This document shows, one piece after another, positions 52,676 to 61,433 of a stretch of 64,000 nucleotides of DNA. Position 1 is the stretch's first letter. Each line of letters starts with the position of its first letter. The stretch lies in NCBI GenBank assembly GCA_049841275.1, contig JASGDN010000052.1, forward strand, positions 1 through 64,000, read 5' to 3'. The translations under genes were made by a program, and so were the position numbers. The notes beneath the pieces were generated by a model that did no database searches, was not told where the DNA came from, and saw nothing but the letters and a program-made list of their open reading frames with translations. The stretch comes from JASGDN01 sp049841275. GTDB taxonomy: Bacteria > Chloroflexota > Chloroflexia > Thermomicrobiales > UBA6265.

Positions 52676-53796
52676 TCACACTTCGACCAGCGTCAGCGCC
52701 ACGCGGGAATCGCCCCATCGCCCGGCGTCCGCAGGCCGCGCAACCTTCTCCGTAATTCCGACGATCCGCACCCGCCGTGGCAGGTGAGCCCGGACAAGCC
52801 CGTGTCGCGCCAGCCGGCCCGTTCGCCGGAGGGGTTGTGTTCCAGCACGCTCTTGTTCAGCCAGGTGTAGAGCCGCCCGCCATATCCGACCACGAAGCGA
52901 TAGTCGTCCTCCTCCGTCCAGTTCCCGTGCTGGACGAAGGCCTCCCAGTCGCCGGACCACTGCAACACGTCGCGCTGCTCGGTCACCGGCGGCGGACCGG
53001 GATCGACCGTCACACTCACGGTCGTTTCCCGCACCTTGCCCGCGAAGCTGTAGAGCGCCACCTTCGTCGCTACGAACGCCTTGCCGCCAGCAGCAGCCAG
53101 CTTCAGGACCTCCGCATCGAGGTAACGCACATCGACGCCGGAGCCGGTGAGCATTCGCACCTGGTTCACCGCACCAGTGGTCGCCGTCGCAGACGCCTTC
53201 GAGTAAAGGGCAAACCCGCCGTAGCCGAGGACATGCCGACCCTGCGCACCGCTCAGCAGCGTCACCGGCGACCCGCCGCCCGGATAGGCCAGCACTTGCA
53301 GGTCCATGCCTGTCCCGAGCGCGATCAGGATATCGCCGTTGTAGTTCGCCAGGTCGGTGATCGTCTTGCCTGCTCCCGCGTCCCAGACCTGCGTCTCCGC
53401 TCCCCAACTTGTCGCCGTCAACGCGACGGTCCGGTAGAGGTATCGTCCTCGCGCAAGGAAGACGTAGTTGCCAATCGTTACCGCCGGGATCGGCACGTCG
53501 GCCGAGGGCAGGGGCACACTGCCCATCGTGGAGAGCGCTGCTGTGCCCGTCGCCGGCCAGGGCGTCACGCCTTGTCCACCCAGCACCGGACCAACCGCGA
53601 GACCATCGCCGCCGCGATCCCGTTCCAGTTGGAACGCCCTCCGCTGCCCGCCAAAGAAATCGCGCACCTGGATACGCCCGGTCCGGCCCTCCGCCATCCC
53701 GTCCTGCGCTCGCACGTACGGCGATGCCGTACCGCTGCCCTCCGCGACAAGCATGTAGCCCGCGCCATCCAGCACGATGTCCGTCTTCTGCGCCAT
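52676..53796 (-). pseudogene. frameshifted phage tail/structural protein
   Basis: From ATG 53796 (GGGAGGA 6 nt upstream) the frame gives about 330 residues: KTDIVLDGAGYMLVAEGSG at the start, then repeated beta-propeller-like units, ending SVLEHNPSGERAGWRDTGL. After that residue the coding signal moves to the neighbouring frame, which ends VRIVGITEKVARPADAGRW and then RVALTLVEV. One missing base near 52800 explains it; the 1121-bp span is 3n+2. The unframed tail to 52693 is low quality. It probably encodes a structural tail or baseplate-like protein of the phage-derived cluster. No catalytic motif is seen. Confidence 0.6.
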
Positions 53797-53891
53797 CGCC
53801 ATTCCTCCCAGGAGGAGCGAGCATGAAAGACGGCACATGACGCCTGCACGCCTGGCGTCCGTCCTCACTCTTCTCGCCCCACTCCTCGCCA

Positions 53892-54338
53892 CTACGCCCA
53901 GCCCGTCTGCACCCAGTCCCACACCGTACGCATCGTCCACCGCAACCGCCACTCGTCCACAAACCGCACGCGCCACTCGGTGCGCACCACGCCCCGCCAG
54001 CACCGGCAGTTCACATGCAATGGCGGCTCCGGACCGCCTGCGCCGTCCTCCCACGTCGCCCCATCGAGCGGACCGCACTCCGGACAGACCCGCTCGTCCG
54101 ATGCCGTCCGCCAACCCTCGATCGGCACCGGATAGACGATCGCCACCGTTTCCAGCACCCAGGCCGCGACCTCGATCACCTGTGCGACGAGGTCGAAGAC
54201 CGGTTCCAACGCGTCCGTCACACGGTCGCGCACGGTATCCACCGTCGCGTCCCAGGCATCCCGGATACGCGCGATATCGCCGGACGATGGCGGAGACCAG
54301 CCGATGCCGCCGCCTCCACCCGTCTCGTAGCCGATCAC
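53892..54338 (-). CDS. MuF-like minor head protein, short form
   Basis: A 148-aa protein whose C-terminal half has the motif CPECGPLDG followed by PPLHVNCRCWR, the Cys-rich signature of phage Mu gpF / SPP1 gp7 family minor head proteins. Those proteins are usually much longer, so only the C-terminal region is represented. The start GTG 54338 overlaps the stop of the connector gene (GTGA). It ends 96 bp before the tail gene. Confidence 0.65.
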   Translation of the reverse strand: MIGYETGGGGGIGWSPPSSGDIARIRDAWDATVDTVRDRVTDALEPVFDLVAQVIEVAAWVLETVAIVYPVPIEGWRTASDERVCPECGPLDGATWEDGAGGPEPPLHVNCRCWRGVVRTEWRVRFVDEWRLRWTMRTVWDWVQTGWA

Positions 54339-55003
54339 GCTCCCGTCTCCTGCAAGCTGAGCGTGCTTCCCTTCGCCCGCCGTCGCCGCAGCCAGAAGAG
54401 CTTGTCCGCATCGACTTGCGCCATCCGCGCCGCGCCCATCAAGGGATGTGCGCCGCGCCCGGTCGTCCGTTTGCCATCGGCAATCGCCCGCCGCACCAGC
54501 GCCACGTTCATCGTCAGCGCGATGAGGATGTCCTCGTCGCCGATCTCGGCATCCAGTGGCGTCACGTCATCCTCTGGCACCATGCGGTCGGCCAGATGCT
54601 CCAGCCGCCAGACGGACGTCCGCGGCACTGGCGAGGCGAGCATGAGGTCATCTCCCCACACCCGCCACAACCGCTCGCCGGTCGACGGCGCGTAGGGCAC
54701 CGGCGGCAAGGCCGCAAGCGATCCCTCCCATTGCCGCCAGATCTCGCCCAGGTCGTCGAAGAGCCGGACGATTCGAAAGGGGCTCACCCCGCCTGGAATT
54801 GCTACCATCCGCGCTCCAGCGGTGACACTCGCACTACTCGATTTTTCACGGGGAAAGCGATCGCTGTAGCGGCGTATCGCTTCCGCGATCGCATCGTCGA
54901 AAAACGTGTCCTCCCAGAGGGGATCGGCGCTGGTGTCGGCCAGCCGTCGTCGCACCATCTCGCGCAGCCCGGCGCGCGTCTCCGTCGTTCCGCTCACACT
55001 CAC
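54335..55003 (-). CDS. phage head-tail connector / adaptor-like protein
   Basis: A 222-aa protein starting at GTG 55003 with GGAAGGGACG just upstream. The N-terminal half has helical segments (LREMVRRRLADTSADPLWED, then FFDDAIAEAIRRYSD) resembling phage head-completion adaptors. The gene order portal, this gene, MuF-like fits that role. The assignment is by context more than by motif. Confidence 0.55.
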   Translation of the reverse strand: MSVSGTTETRAGLREMVRRRLADTSADPLWEDTFFDDAIAEAIRRYSDRFPREKSSSASVTAGARMVAIPGGVSPFRIVRLFDDLGEIWRQWEGSLAALPPVPYAPSTGERLWRVWGDDLMLASPVPRTSVWRLEHLADRMVPEDDVTPLDAEIGDEDILIALTMNVALVRRAIADGKRTTGRGAHPLMGAARMAQVDADKLFWLRRRRAKGSTLSLQETGA

Positions 55004-55175
55004 CGTCCCTTCCTATCAGCCCGCACGCTGGTCCCAATCCACACCTCATGTCCGCACAATTCCTTATGTCACCCCGATCGCAGCGACGCATACGGCAACG
55101 TGCGGGATGGAGCGAAGCCGAGGGATCACCAGGCATTCCCGGACACGGCCAACTTGTGCCGAGTCGGGCCCGACA

Positions 55176-56606
55176 TCACGCGTCGCCACCTTGCGGCACG
55201 CGGGGCAGCCCGGACACCGCCGCGAACTGCCGCGCTTCCTCCAGAATCCGCGCCAGTTCCGCCTCCGGGTCCTCACTGCCCGCACCGCCAAGACTCGCGA
55301 CCGCGCTCCGCCGGCTGCGAATGCCGTGATCCACCAGCGAGACGGCATTCCGCACCGCGCTGTCCGTATCGCTCGGGAGTACCGGGGGCCAGATCGTAGA
55401 GGTCTGCCGCAAGCCGCCCAGCGCCTCCCCGCCGAACCGCTCCAGCAGATCGAGCAGCAAGGCGTTCCGGCGCAGGAAGAAGGCGTCCCACATCCGCCGC
55501 TTCCGCCCGACCTTCTGCACCAATGGCTGAATCTCTACCTCCAGCGCCGCACCGGAGAGATCGCGCCCGGAATCGCCGAACGCGGTGCGCGGCGTCTCGC
55601 TCAGGTCGTGCAGCGTCCGGTAGAGCAGGTCGATATACGCGATGTGCAACTGCGTACCGCCTCCCTGCAGTAGGTCGAGCAGATACGCCCGCGCCCCTTC
55701 CGGCAATTCCCACTTCGCGCCCGGTCCCACCGCGATCCCCTCGGAACCATCGACGTTTTCCAGCACCGCGATCGGCGCCCCGGACAGCTCCAGCACCCGG
55801 GCCAGCACGGTCATCCGCTCGTTCAACTCCATGCAGACATCGACCATGTCCAGCAAGTCCGATTGCCCCCAGAACCCGAACGGTCGCGGATCGTTCGTCG
55901 CGATCGCATAGGGAATCCAGCCATACGGGTTTTCACCGTCATGGACCACCTGCCCGGCCACGGTCATCCGCCAGCGCTCGTCCGTCCACCACTCCACCAC
56001 GGGATAGCCGCGTTCCGGGTCGAGATCAAGCCCAGCCAGCGCGTCGCCCGGCACCAGTCCGGCCAGATCGACCCCCGCCAGCGCATAGGCGTGCGTTACG
56101 GCCCGCACCTCGCGCGGATCGTCCGCCGCCGTCCGCACAACGAGCGTGGCCGGATTCACCGCGACCACGCGTGGCCGCCCGCGCGCCGCATCCCACGTCA
56201 CCTTCACGGCTGCATCGCCCAGCACCGCGGCATCCAGTCCCAGTGCCAGATCCAGCCGGGCAAGATCGAGGTCGCGGATCATCGCCGCCAGCACCTGCTC
56301 GGCCCGGTTTGCAACACGGTTGTCCACCTCACCGGTCGGCAGCACCGAGAATGCGACCGGAGCCGGAAAGACGTAGCTCGTCGTCTTGCGAAGCAGCGTC
56401 CTCGCGTAGTTGAAAACGAGTTGCCGCACCTGTCCCCGCGCCCCGCGCCGGACCGGGGTCGCCCATTGCGATCCCCGATAGAAGGCCAGCGACGCCGCAT
56501 ATTGCCCGAACCGCGCCTCGTCCGCCGGCGTCAATACTCCCGGAGGCCACACCGCCCGCACATCGCCTTCGTCTCCCGCCACACCCCATGGCCCCGCAAT
56601 CAGCAC
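55176..56606 (-). CDS. phage portal protein
   Basis: A 476-aa portal of the SPP1-like type. Characteristic segments include FNYARTLLRKTTSYVFP near the N-terminus, NDPRPFGFWGQSDLLDM, and the stem-like LSETPRTAFGDSGRDLSGAA. A consensus AGGAGGTGA site lies 3 nt before GTG 56606, one of the best in the window. It forms the DNA entry channel in tailed phages. No terminase gene is found next to it, which is unusual. The gene is intact. Confidence 0.8.
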   Translation of the reverse strand: MLIAGPWGVAGDEGDVRAVWPPGVLTPADEARFGQYAASLAFYRGSQWATPVRRGARGQVRQLVFNYARTLLRKTTSYVFPAPVAFSVLPTGEVDNRVANRAEQVLAAMIRDLDLARLDLALGLDAAVLGDAAVKVTWDAARGRPRVVAVNPATLVVRTAADDPREVRAVTHAYALAGVDLAGLVPGDALAGLDLDPERGYPVVEWWTDERWRMTVAGQVVHDGENPYGWIPYAIATNDPRPFGFWGQSDLLDMVDVCMELNERMTVLARVLELSGAPIAVLENVDGSEGIAVGPGAKWELPEGARAYLLDLLQGGGTQLHIAYIDLLYRTLHDLSETPRTAFGDSGRDLSGAALEVEIQPLVQKVGRKRRMWDAFFLRRNALLLDLLERFGGEALGGLRQTSTIWPPVLPSDTDSAVRNAVSLVDHGIRSRRSAVASLGGAGSEDPEAELARILEEARQFAAVSGLPRVPQGGDA

Positions 56607-56728
56607 CGCTCACCTCCTCTGCCTGCGCCGGTGTACCGCGAACGACACCGGACGTGCGTCTACGAACGGATCAGGAATGAGACCCATTCCCGTCTGAATC
56701 GCTTCGTTCTCCGAGGGGAAGACACGTC

Positions 56729-57607
56729 ATGGCCGGCTTCTCGATCCGCACCCTGTCCGATACGCTCACCACCGCTGCCGCTCCCTGGCTCGACGAGGTC
56801 GCCGAACGCATTCGCACCGTCTGGGATCCCATCCTCGGGGAAACCGGCCCGACACCGCTGAAGAACGCGCTCTACGGCACCTGGCTCGGTCACCCCCTCC
56901 ATCCCGCCGTCACCGACATCCCGATCGGCCTCTGGTCGGCTAGCGCCCTGCTCGATGCCGCCGGTATGGAACGCGGCGCAGATGTCACGCTGAAGGCCGG
57001 AACGCTCGGCGCCCTTGCGGCCGCCGTGACCGGCGTCGCCCAGTGGCACGATCTCCAGAACGACGAGGGACCGCGCCGCCTCGGCACGCTCCACGCCACG
57101 CTGAACGCCGGCGCGACCGCGCTCTATGGCCACTCCTGGGCCTTGCGCGATGCCGGATCGCGGCAGGCCGGCGTCGCGGCGTCTGTCGCCGGACTCGGCC
57201 TGGCAGGTCTTGCCGCCTCGATGGGTGGTGACCTCTCGTTCCGGCTCGGCGTCGGTGTCAGCCGCGTCGCCTTCGAGGAACCCCCGGCGGAATGGACGAC
57301 CGTCACCACGCTCGAGGACCTTGAAGACGGCGTCCTCACCCGCTCCGAACTGGAAGACGGCGATCCGCGCGTGCTGCTCCGTCAGGGCGACACCGTCCTC
57401 GCGGTATCCGCCACCTGCACGCATGTCAGCGCCCCGCTGGATGAGAGCGAGACAGATGGTCCCTGCGTTACCTGTCCGTGGCATGGCTCCGTCTTCGACC
57501 TCACCGATGGCCACGTCGTGAATGGGCCAGCCACCGCCCCGCTCCACGCCTTCGAGACGCGCGTGCAGGATGACCATGTCCAGGTCCGCGCGAAGGCGGC
57601 CTCCTGA
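56729..57607 (+). CDS. DUF2231 membrane domain fused to Rieske [2Fe-2S] domain
   Basis: A 292-aa protein. The N-terminal part (about 30-185) is a DUF2231-like four-helix membrane domain with GHPLHPAVTDIPIGLW. The C-terminal part (about 195-290) is a Rieske domain with ligands in CTHVSAPLDE and CPWHGS. It probably transfers electrons at the membrane. ATG 56729 is preceded by GAGGGGAAG. It sits inside the phage-derived cluster on the opposite strand and is followed by a 30-bp palindromic terminator, like other host genes here. Confidence 0.85.
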   Translation: MAGFSIRTLSDTLTTAAAPWLDEVAERIRTVWDPILGETGPTPLKNALYGTWLGHPLHPAVTDIPIGLWSASALLDAAGMERGADVTLKAGTLGALAAAVTGVAQWHDLQNDEGPRRLGTLHATLNAGATALYGHSWALRDAGSRQAGVAASVAGLGLAGLAASMGGDLSFRLGVGVSRVAFEEPPAEWTTVTTLEDLEDGVLTRSELEDGDPRVLLRQGDTVLAVSATCTHVSAPLDESETDGPCVTCPWHGSVFDLTDGHVVNGPATAPLHAFETRVQDDHVQVRAKAAS

Positions 57608-57623
57608 GTCGATCCGCAACGCC

Positions 57624-57653
57624 GAAGGGAGGGCTCGTACGAGCCCTCCCTTC
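57624..57653. terminator. perfect 15-bp palindrome after the Rieske gene
   Basis: A 30-bp perfect palindrome with arms starting GAAGGGAGGGCTCG. It begins 17 bp after the stop codon. Confidence 0.7.
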
Positions 57654-57697
57654 ACGCGATCCCGGGAACCGCCACCAACGCCTTGTACAATCACGCC

Positions 57698-58261
57698 ATG
57701 AACGAACGCATCCCTCCCCATCCGCCACTCGACCTCATCCAGGCACTGATGGCCGCTCTGCGGGATACCGGATTCCTCCCTACCCTTGGGGGAAGTGGCC
57801 TCCTCTTCGCTCACGGCCTCCCATTCCCTGTCCACGACTGGGATCTGACGGTGGATGCCGATCTCGCCGGTATCGCACCGGTGCTCGATGGGCTCGACTG
57901 CCGCTGGCACGACTCCACGGACGGCGACCCGCGCTTCCCCGGCCTGAGACTAGCCGTCATCCCGCGCGACGAATCACACACAATCGACCTGATGCTTTAC
58001 TTTGCTGTCAGGCCCGGCATCTCGGAGCGCCCCGTAGCCATCCCCTCGATCGTTGATGGCGAGTGGAATAACCTGCCGCTTGGCAGCTTGCCAGCCTGGC
58101 TCGTTGCCTACCGACTCATGAAACGCCCATACAAGCCGGAAGCCATCGCATCCCATCTCCACGTGCACGGTGTCGATGCCGCACAACGCGACCGCTTGCT
58201 CGCCGAACCGCTCCCCGAAAACCTTCGCGAGGAACTCCTGTCCTTCCCACCTCGCCCCTGA
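57698..58261 (+). CDS. nucleotidyltransferase-like protein, unknown function
   Basis: A 187-aa protein with GGSGLLFAHG and HDWDLTVDADLAG, reminiscent of the nucleotidyltransferase-fold GGS and DxD motifs, followed by TIDLMLYFAV. The family cannot be named with confidence. It starts at ATG 57698 (MNERIPP) after TTGTACAATCAC. It lies within the phage-derived cluster in the opposite direction, between two host-like genes. Confidence 0.5.
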   Translation: MNERIPPHPPLDLIQALMAALRDTGFLPTLGGSGLLFAHGLPFPVHDWDLTVDADLAGIAPVLDGLDCRWHDSTDGDPRFPGLRLAVIPRDESHTIDLMLYFAVRPGISERPVAIPSIVDGEWNNLPLGSLPAWLVAYRLMKRPYKPEAIASHLHVHGVDAAQRDRLLAEPLPENLREELLSFPPRP

Positions 58262-58330
58262 CCGCAGCATGCGCTACAGATGTCAGTCCGAATCGCGGCC
58301 TGCATCGTGTCGTCCGGCCGCATCCAACCG

Positions 58331-58723
58331 CTACACCAGCCGTTTCGGCGCGATCAGCCGGTAGCTCTCGTCGATCAGGTCTTCCAGCTCGTCCCAGTCC
58401 GGATCGGTCTCCGGCTCCAGCCAGCACCCGATCCAGCCCTTGCCGCCCAGGTATGGCGGCCGGAAATACCGCTGCGGATCGCGGTCGATGATCGCCTCCT
58501 GCATCCCCGGCGCAGCCTTCACGAACCCTGCGATTCCCCGCTCGCCGAGGAAGAGCATGCAGAAGTTCTTCCGCCGCACCTGGAAGGTCGGCTTCCCGAA
58601 CGCCTCTGCTTCCGCCGCCTCCGGATAGCGCAGGCAGAGCGCCCGCAACGGCTCCAGAATCGCATCCGACACCGGAATCTCGGGATGCGATCCGCCTTCG
58701 GGTCCGGACGAACGATCGGCCAT
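58331..58723 (-). CDS. MmcQ/YjbR family protein
   Basis: A 130-aa protein with the family layout: an N-terminal helix and CLRYPEAAEAEAFGKPTFQV, a central FCMLFLGERG strand, and WDELEDLIDESYRLIAPKRL at the end. The function of YjbR proteins is unsettled; they resemble small DNA-binding folds. The start ATG 58723 has AAAGGAAGC upstream. It is the only non-phage gene in this block on the same strand as the capsid gene. Confidence 0.75.
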   Translation of the reverse strand: MADRSSGPEGGSHPEIPVSDAILEPLRALCLRYPEAAEAEAFGKPTFQVRRKNFCMLFLGERGIAGFVKAAPGMQEAIIDRDPQRYFRPPYLGGKGWIGCWLEPETDPDWDELEDLIDESYRLIAPKRLV

Positions 58724-58786
58724 GCATGCTTCCTTTCGTGCTCCCGGCATCACGAGACGGTCCGCGATGCCCGACGATGGGCAATC

Positions 58787-59674
58787 CTACGCCGAGATGC
58801 CTTGCAACCGCGCCACGCCCAATGTCGAGAAGAGCGCCAGCCCGGCATACCACTTGATCCGCGTCCGCGTCGCGTCCTTCGATTCCAGTTCGCCCACCGG
58901 CTCCACCTGGATGCCGCCATGCTCCAGCCCCATCAGGCCGGTGCCCTGGCCGAACTTCAGCGCATAGATCGAACTGAGCGCCGTTCCGCTGCCCAGCGTT
59001 TCGGTATCCGGCACGAAATCGTCCACCACGACCGGAATCCCATCGTAGGTTTCCACCTGCCGCCCGAACTGGTCGAGCCCCATCTCCAGCGCCGAGCCAC
59101 TGGCCCGCCGCAGATCCTTCAGCTTCCGCCGGGTCCGCTTGCTCATCAGCAGCATCTCCGGCTTGCCCGGCGCCACCGCATCCACCAGTTCGTCGAGTTT
59201 CGCCAGTGTCAGAGCGCCACCGTTCGCCCCGGTGCTCAGCGTCTGTCCTGCCGGGGTCAGCACCCGCAGGCCATCGAAACTCTTCGGATCGCTTGACCCA
59301 TCGCCCACGACGAACGATTCGGAGAACTTGTGTGCAACGGCCTTCGCCCGGCTCGCGATCACCTCGGCTTCCAGGTCATTCGCATCGGCGTAGGTCGCCT
59401 GCAAGAAGTTGTCCACGTCGGCATCACCGCCGAGGATCTTCAGTTCCGCCGTCTGGCTCGTATAGGTCGGCGTCGCCTCCGTCCAGGTATCCCCTGGCTG
59501 GTAGAAGCTGACCGCCGGCATTGTCGCCTCGCGGGTGTAACGGACCGCCGTCCCGGTCACCTCCATGAATGGCAGGTACTGGAGAATGGCGGATTCCTTC
59601 ACGATCGTTTCGACAACCCCACGCACGAGGAGGTCGTTGGAGAGTTTGGCGGCTTCGGTCTTGGTCAGGGCCAT
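58787..59674 (-). CDS. phage major capsid protein
   Basis: A 295-aa coat protein, probably of the HK97 fold. Features are an N-terminal helical arm (LTKTEAAKLSNDLLVRGVVE), a strand-rich centre (FLQATYADANDLEAEVIASR) and a C-terminal domain with KDATRTRIKWYAGLALFST. It is intact. The start ATG 59674 (after GGAGCATTTATC) is well supported because the following residues match the usual N-terminus of this family. The scaffold-like gene lies 175 bp upstream. Confidence 0.8.
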   Translation of the reverse strand: MALTKTEAAKLSNDLLVRGVVETIVKESAILQYLPFMEVTGTAVRYTREATMPAVSFYQPGDTWTEATPTYTSQTAELKILGGDADVDNFLQATYADANDLEAEVIASRAKAVAHKFSESFVVGDGSSDPKSFDGLRVLTPAGQTLSTGANGGALTLAKLDELVDAVAPGKPEMLLMSKRTRRKLKDLRRASGSALEMGLDQFGRQVETYDGIPVVVDDFVPDTETLGSGTALSSIYALKFGQGTGLMGLEHGGIQVEPVGELESKDATRTRIKWYAGLALFSTLGVARLQGISA

Positions 59675-59849
59675 GATAAATGCTCCACGAAACGACGCCG
59701 CCCGGTCCCCACGCCAGGGAACCGGGCAGCCAGACAATGATTCGTCACGAGAACTGGCGTGGGGCCGCGCGATGACCGCTGCCCGAGACGCCCGTGCCGC
59801 GGTACGGAACCGCGCACTCGCGCCACTCGGCCCCCGGCCCGATACGATG

Positions 59850-60239
59850 TCAGCGCGTCACTCCGGTCGCTGCCGGCGCAGCCCTCAGTCCGCGCCGGAT
59901 CTTCTCCGATGCGGGCAACCGGTCCGGATCGATCGGCAACGGTGCTCCACCGCCAGCCGGGATCACCGGCGCCGGCGTCGGGGACCCTCCGGACGATGTC
60001 GCGAGCCGCTGGGCGACCGCCGCGTAGGCCGCCTGCGCGCCCTCCACGCTCGCCAGCAGTTCGGCGACCGTCGTTCCGGCGACCAGATCGGGCACCACAT
60101 CCGGATGCGCCGCCAGGATCAACGCGCGCACGGCTGGAAGGTCGCCATCCCCGACTAGAATCGTCGCGGCAGGATCACCGGGACCTGGCTCAAGTTCGGG
60201 CGCGAGGCCAGGGATCGGCGAAGAGTCATCGTTCGTCAT
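59850..60239 (-). CDS. phage scaffold-like protein
   Basis: A 129-aa acidic, Pro/Ala-rich protein. A central helix carries AAHPDVVPDLVAGTTVAELL and the C-terminus ends PASEKIRRGLR. A strong GAGGAGGTTCC site lies just before ATG 60239. Position directly upstream of the capsid gene and low complexity fit a scaffolding protein. It is the first gene of the minus-strand phage cluster and lies just downstream of the 32-bp inverted repeat. Confidence 0.6.
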   Translation of the reverse strand: MTNDDSSPIPGLAPELEPGPGDPAATILVGDGDLPAVRALILAAHPDVVPDLVAGTTVAELLASVEGAQAAYAAVAQRLATSSGGSPTPAPVIPAGGGAPLPIDPDRLPASEKIRRGLRAAPAATGVTR

Positions 60240-60295
60240 GCGGGAACCTCCTCGAAATATGCGTCGACGCCGCCAGCCTCACGATCGGGCCGGCG

Positions 60296-60327
60296 AAGCG
60301 AATACGAACACATGTTCGTATTCGCTT
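60296..60327. promoter_or_regulatory. 32-bp perfect inverted repeat with LexA-type core
   Basis: A 15-2-15 perfect inverted repeat whose centre is CGAACACATGTTCG, a GAAC-N4-GTTC match. The 14-mer ACGAACACATGTTC is identical to that at 757-770. On the minus strand TTTTCC (60356-60351), a 16-bp spacer and TAGAAG (60334-60329) form a weak promoter placing the repeat over the start point, 57 bp before the scaffold gene. It could instead be a terminator for the META-domain gene that ends 69 bp upstream in transcription order. Confidence 0.45.
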
Positions 60328-60395
60328 ACTTCTACGTACGCATCGAGCGAGGAAAAACGCGCCACATTCTCCGAAATTCGTTCCGCGACCTCGAA

Positions 60396-61208
60396 TCACG
60401 TCGCCGGAGCCGTCGCCTCGAACGTATGAATGCCGCCGTCCGCCATCAGCGAGATGAAGAGCTTCCCATCGCGAAAGACGTATGAGCGCATCGCCCCCAG
60501 GGTCAGCCGCGTCCCATTCATGCATGGGTCGCTGCTCGCAGGCAATGCGCTCGTGTCGATCAGCAGCCCACGCGCGCCATCCAGCGCATACGGAGCCATC
60601 ATCGTGCCGCAGGGTGCTGTCAGCGTCACCACGCCATCGGTCCCGAAGACCATCGTGGTCGGAGCATCGGCCTCCGGCTGTGCCGTCTCGCCGTCCCCGC
60701 CCTGAAAGCCCGTCCAGCGCCAGGTCGTCCCCGTCAACGTCTGTTCCAGCCGGATGAACCCGCCATCCGCCGCCAGATTCAGGACCAGCATGCCGTCGTC
60801 ATCGAATACCCAGGAACCTGCAAGGTTCACATTGTTCAGGAACCGCTCCGGCAATGACCGCCGCTCGCAGGTGCTTGCGCCCGTCACGGTGAGATTCGGC
60901 ACCACATCGTGATTCGCCCGAATTGCGATCGTGCCCACCGCCGTCGCGCAATCCGTCGTCACCGTCACGGCGTCACCCTCGCCGAACACCAGCGAGAACA
61001 TCTCGCCCGCACCCGGTTGCGACGCCGAGTTCGGTCCGGTCTGCATCTCCACCAGCCGCCATGACGTGTAGGCCAGCACCGGCGCTTCCCCGGCTTCCGG
61101 CGACGGCGGCGCGGCGAACGCGTCCGGGCCACACGCCGATCCTGCCAGCATCGCGACAAGCAGGAGACACCCGACCAGGTGACGGCATCGGATTCGGCAA
61201 GCGTCCAT
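60396..61208 (-). CDS. secreted/lipoprotein-like protein with two META domains
   Basis: A 270-aa exported protein. An N-terminal hydrophobic signal (LVGCLLLVAMLAGSACG, residues 11-27) ends in a weak lipobox-like cysteine. Two META-type (HslJ-like) repeats follow, each starting with a SWRLVEM- or TTWRWTGF-like strand. GAGGAGATTT precedes ATG 61208; the reading upstream to 61325 is not coding. META domains are found in envelope stress and motility-related proteins. Function here is unknown. Confidence 0.7.
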   Translation of the reverse strand: MDACRIRCRHLVGCLLLVAMLAGSACGPDAFAAPPSPEAGEAPVLAYTSWRLVEMQTGPNSASQPGAGEMFSLVFGEGDAVTVTTDCATAVGTIAIRANHDVVPNLTVTGASTCERRSLPERFLNNVNLAGSWVFDDDGMLVLNLAADGGFIRLEQTLTGTTWRWTGFQGGDGETAQPEADAPTTMVFGTDGVVTLTAPCGTMMAPYALDGARGLLIDTSALPASSDPCMNGTRLTLGAMRSYVFRDGKLFISLMADGGIHTFEATAPAT

Positions 61209-61433
61209 TGGCGAAATCTCCTCGCTCGCGCCGTGACGGCGATGGTGGCAAGTCTGTTGCCAGTCTACCGGATGTCCGGACACCTCACGCACGCCAGCGC
61301 CACACAACGCATTCCCCCTCCCCATGAACTTTTCTGCCGCCTCCGGCGTTACGCATGATGGGACTTATCCGGCGCCCGCCCTGTCGGGATTGCGCCTATC
61401 AGCTCGCTCTTGAACGACCAAAGGATTTCCGCC

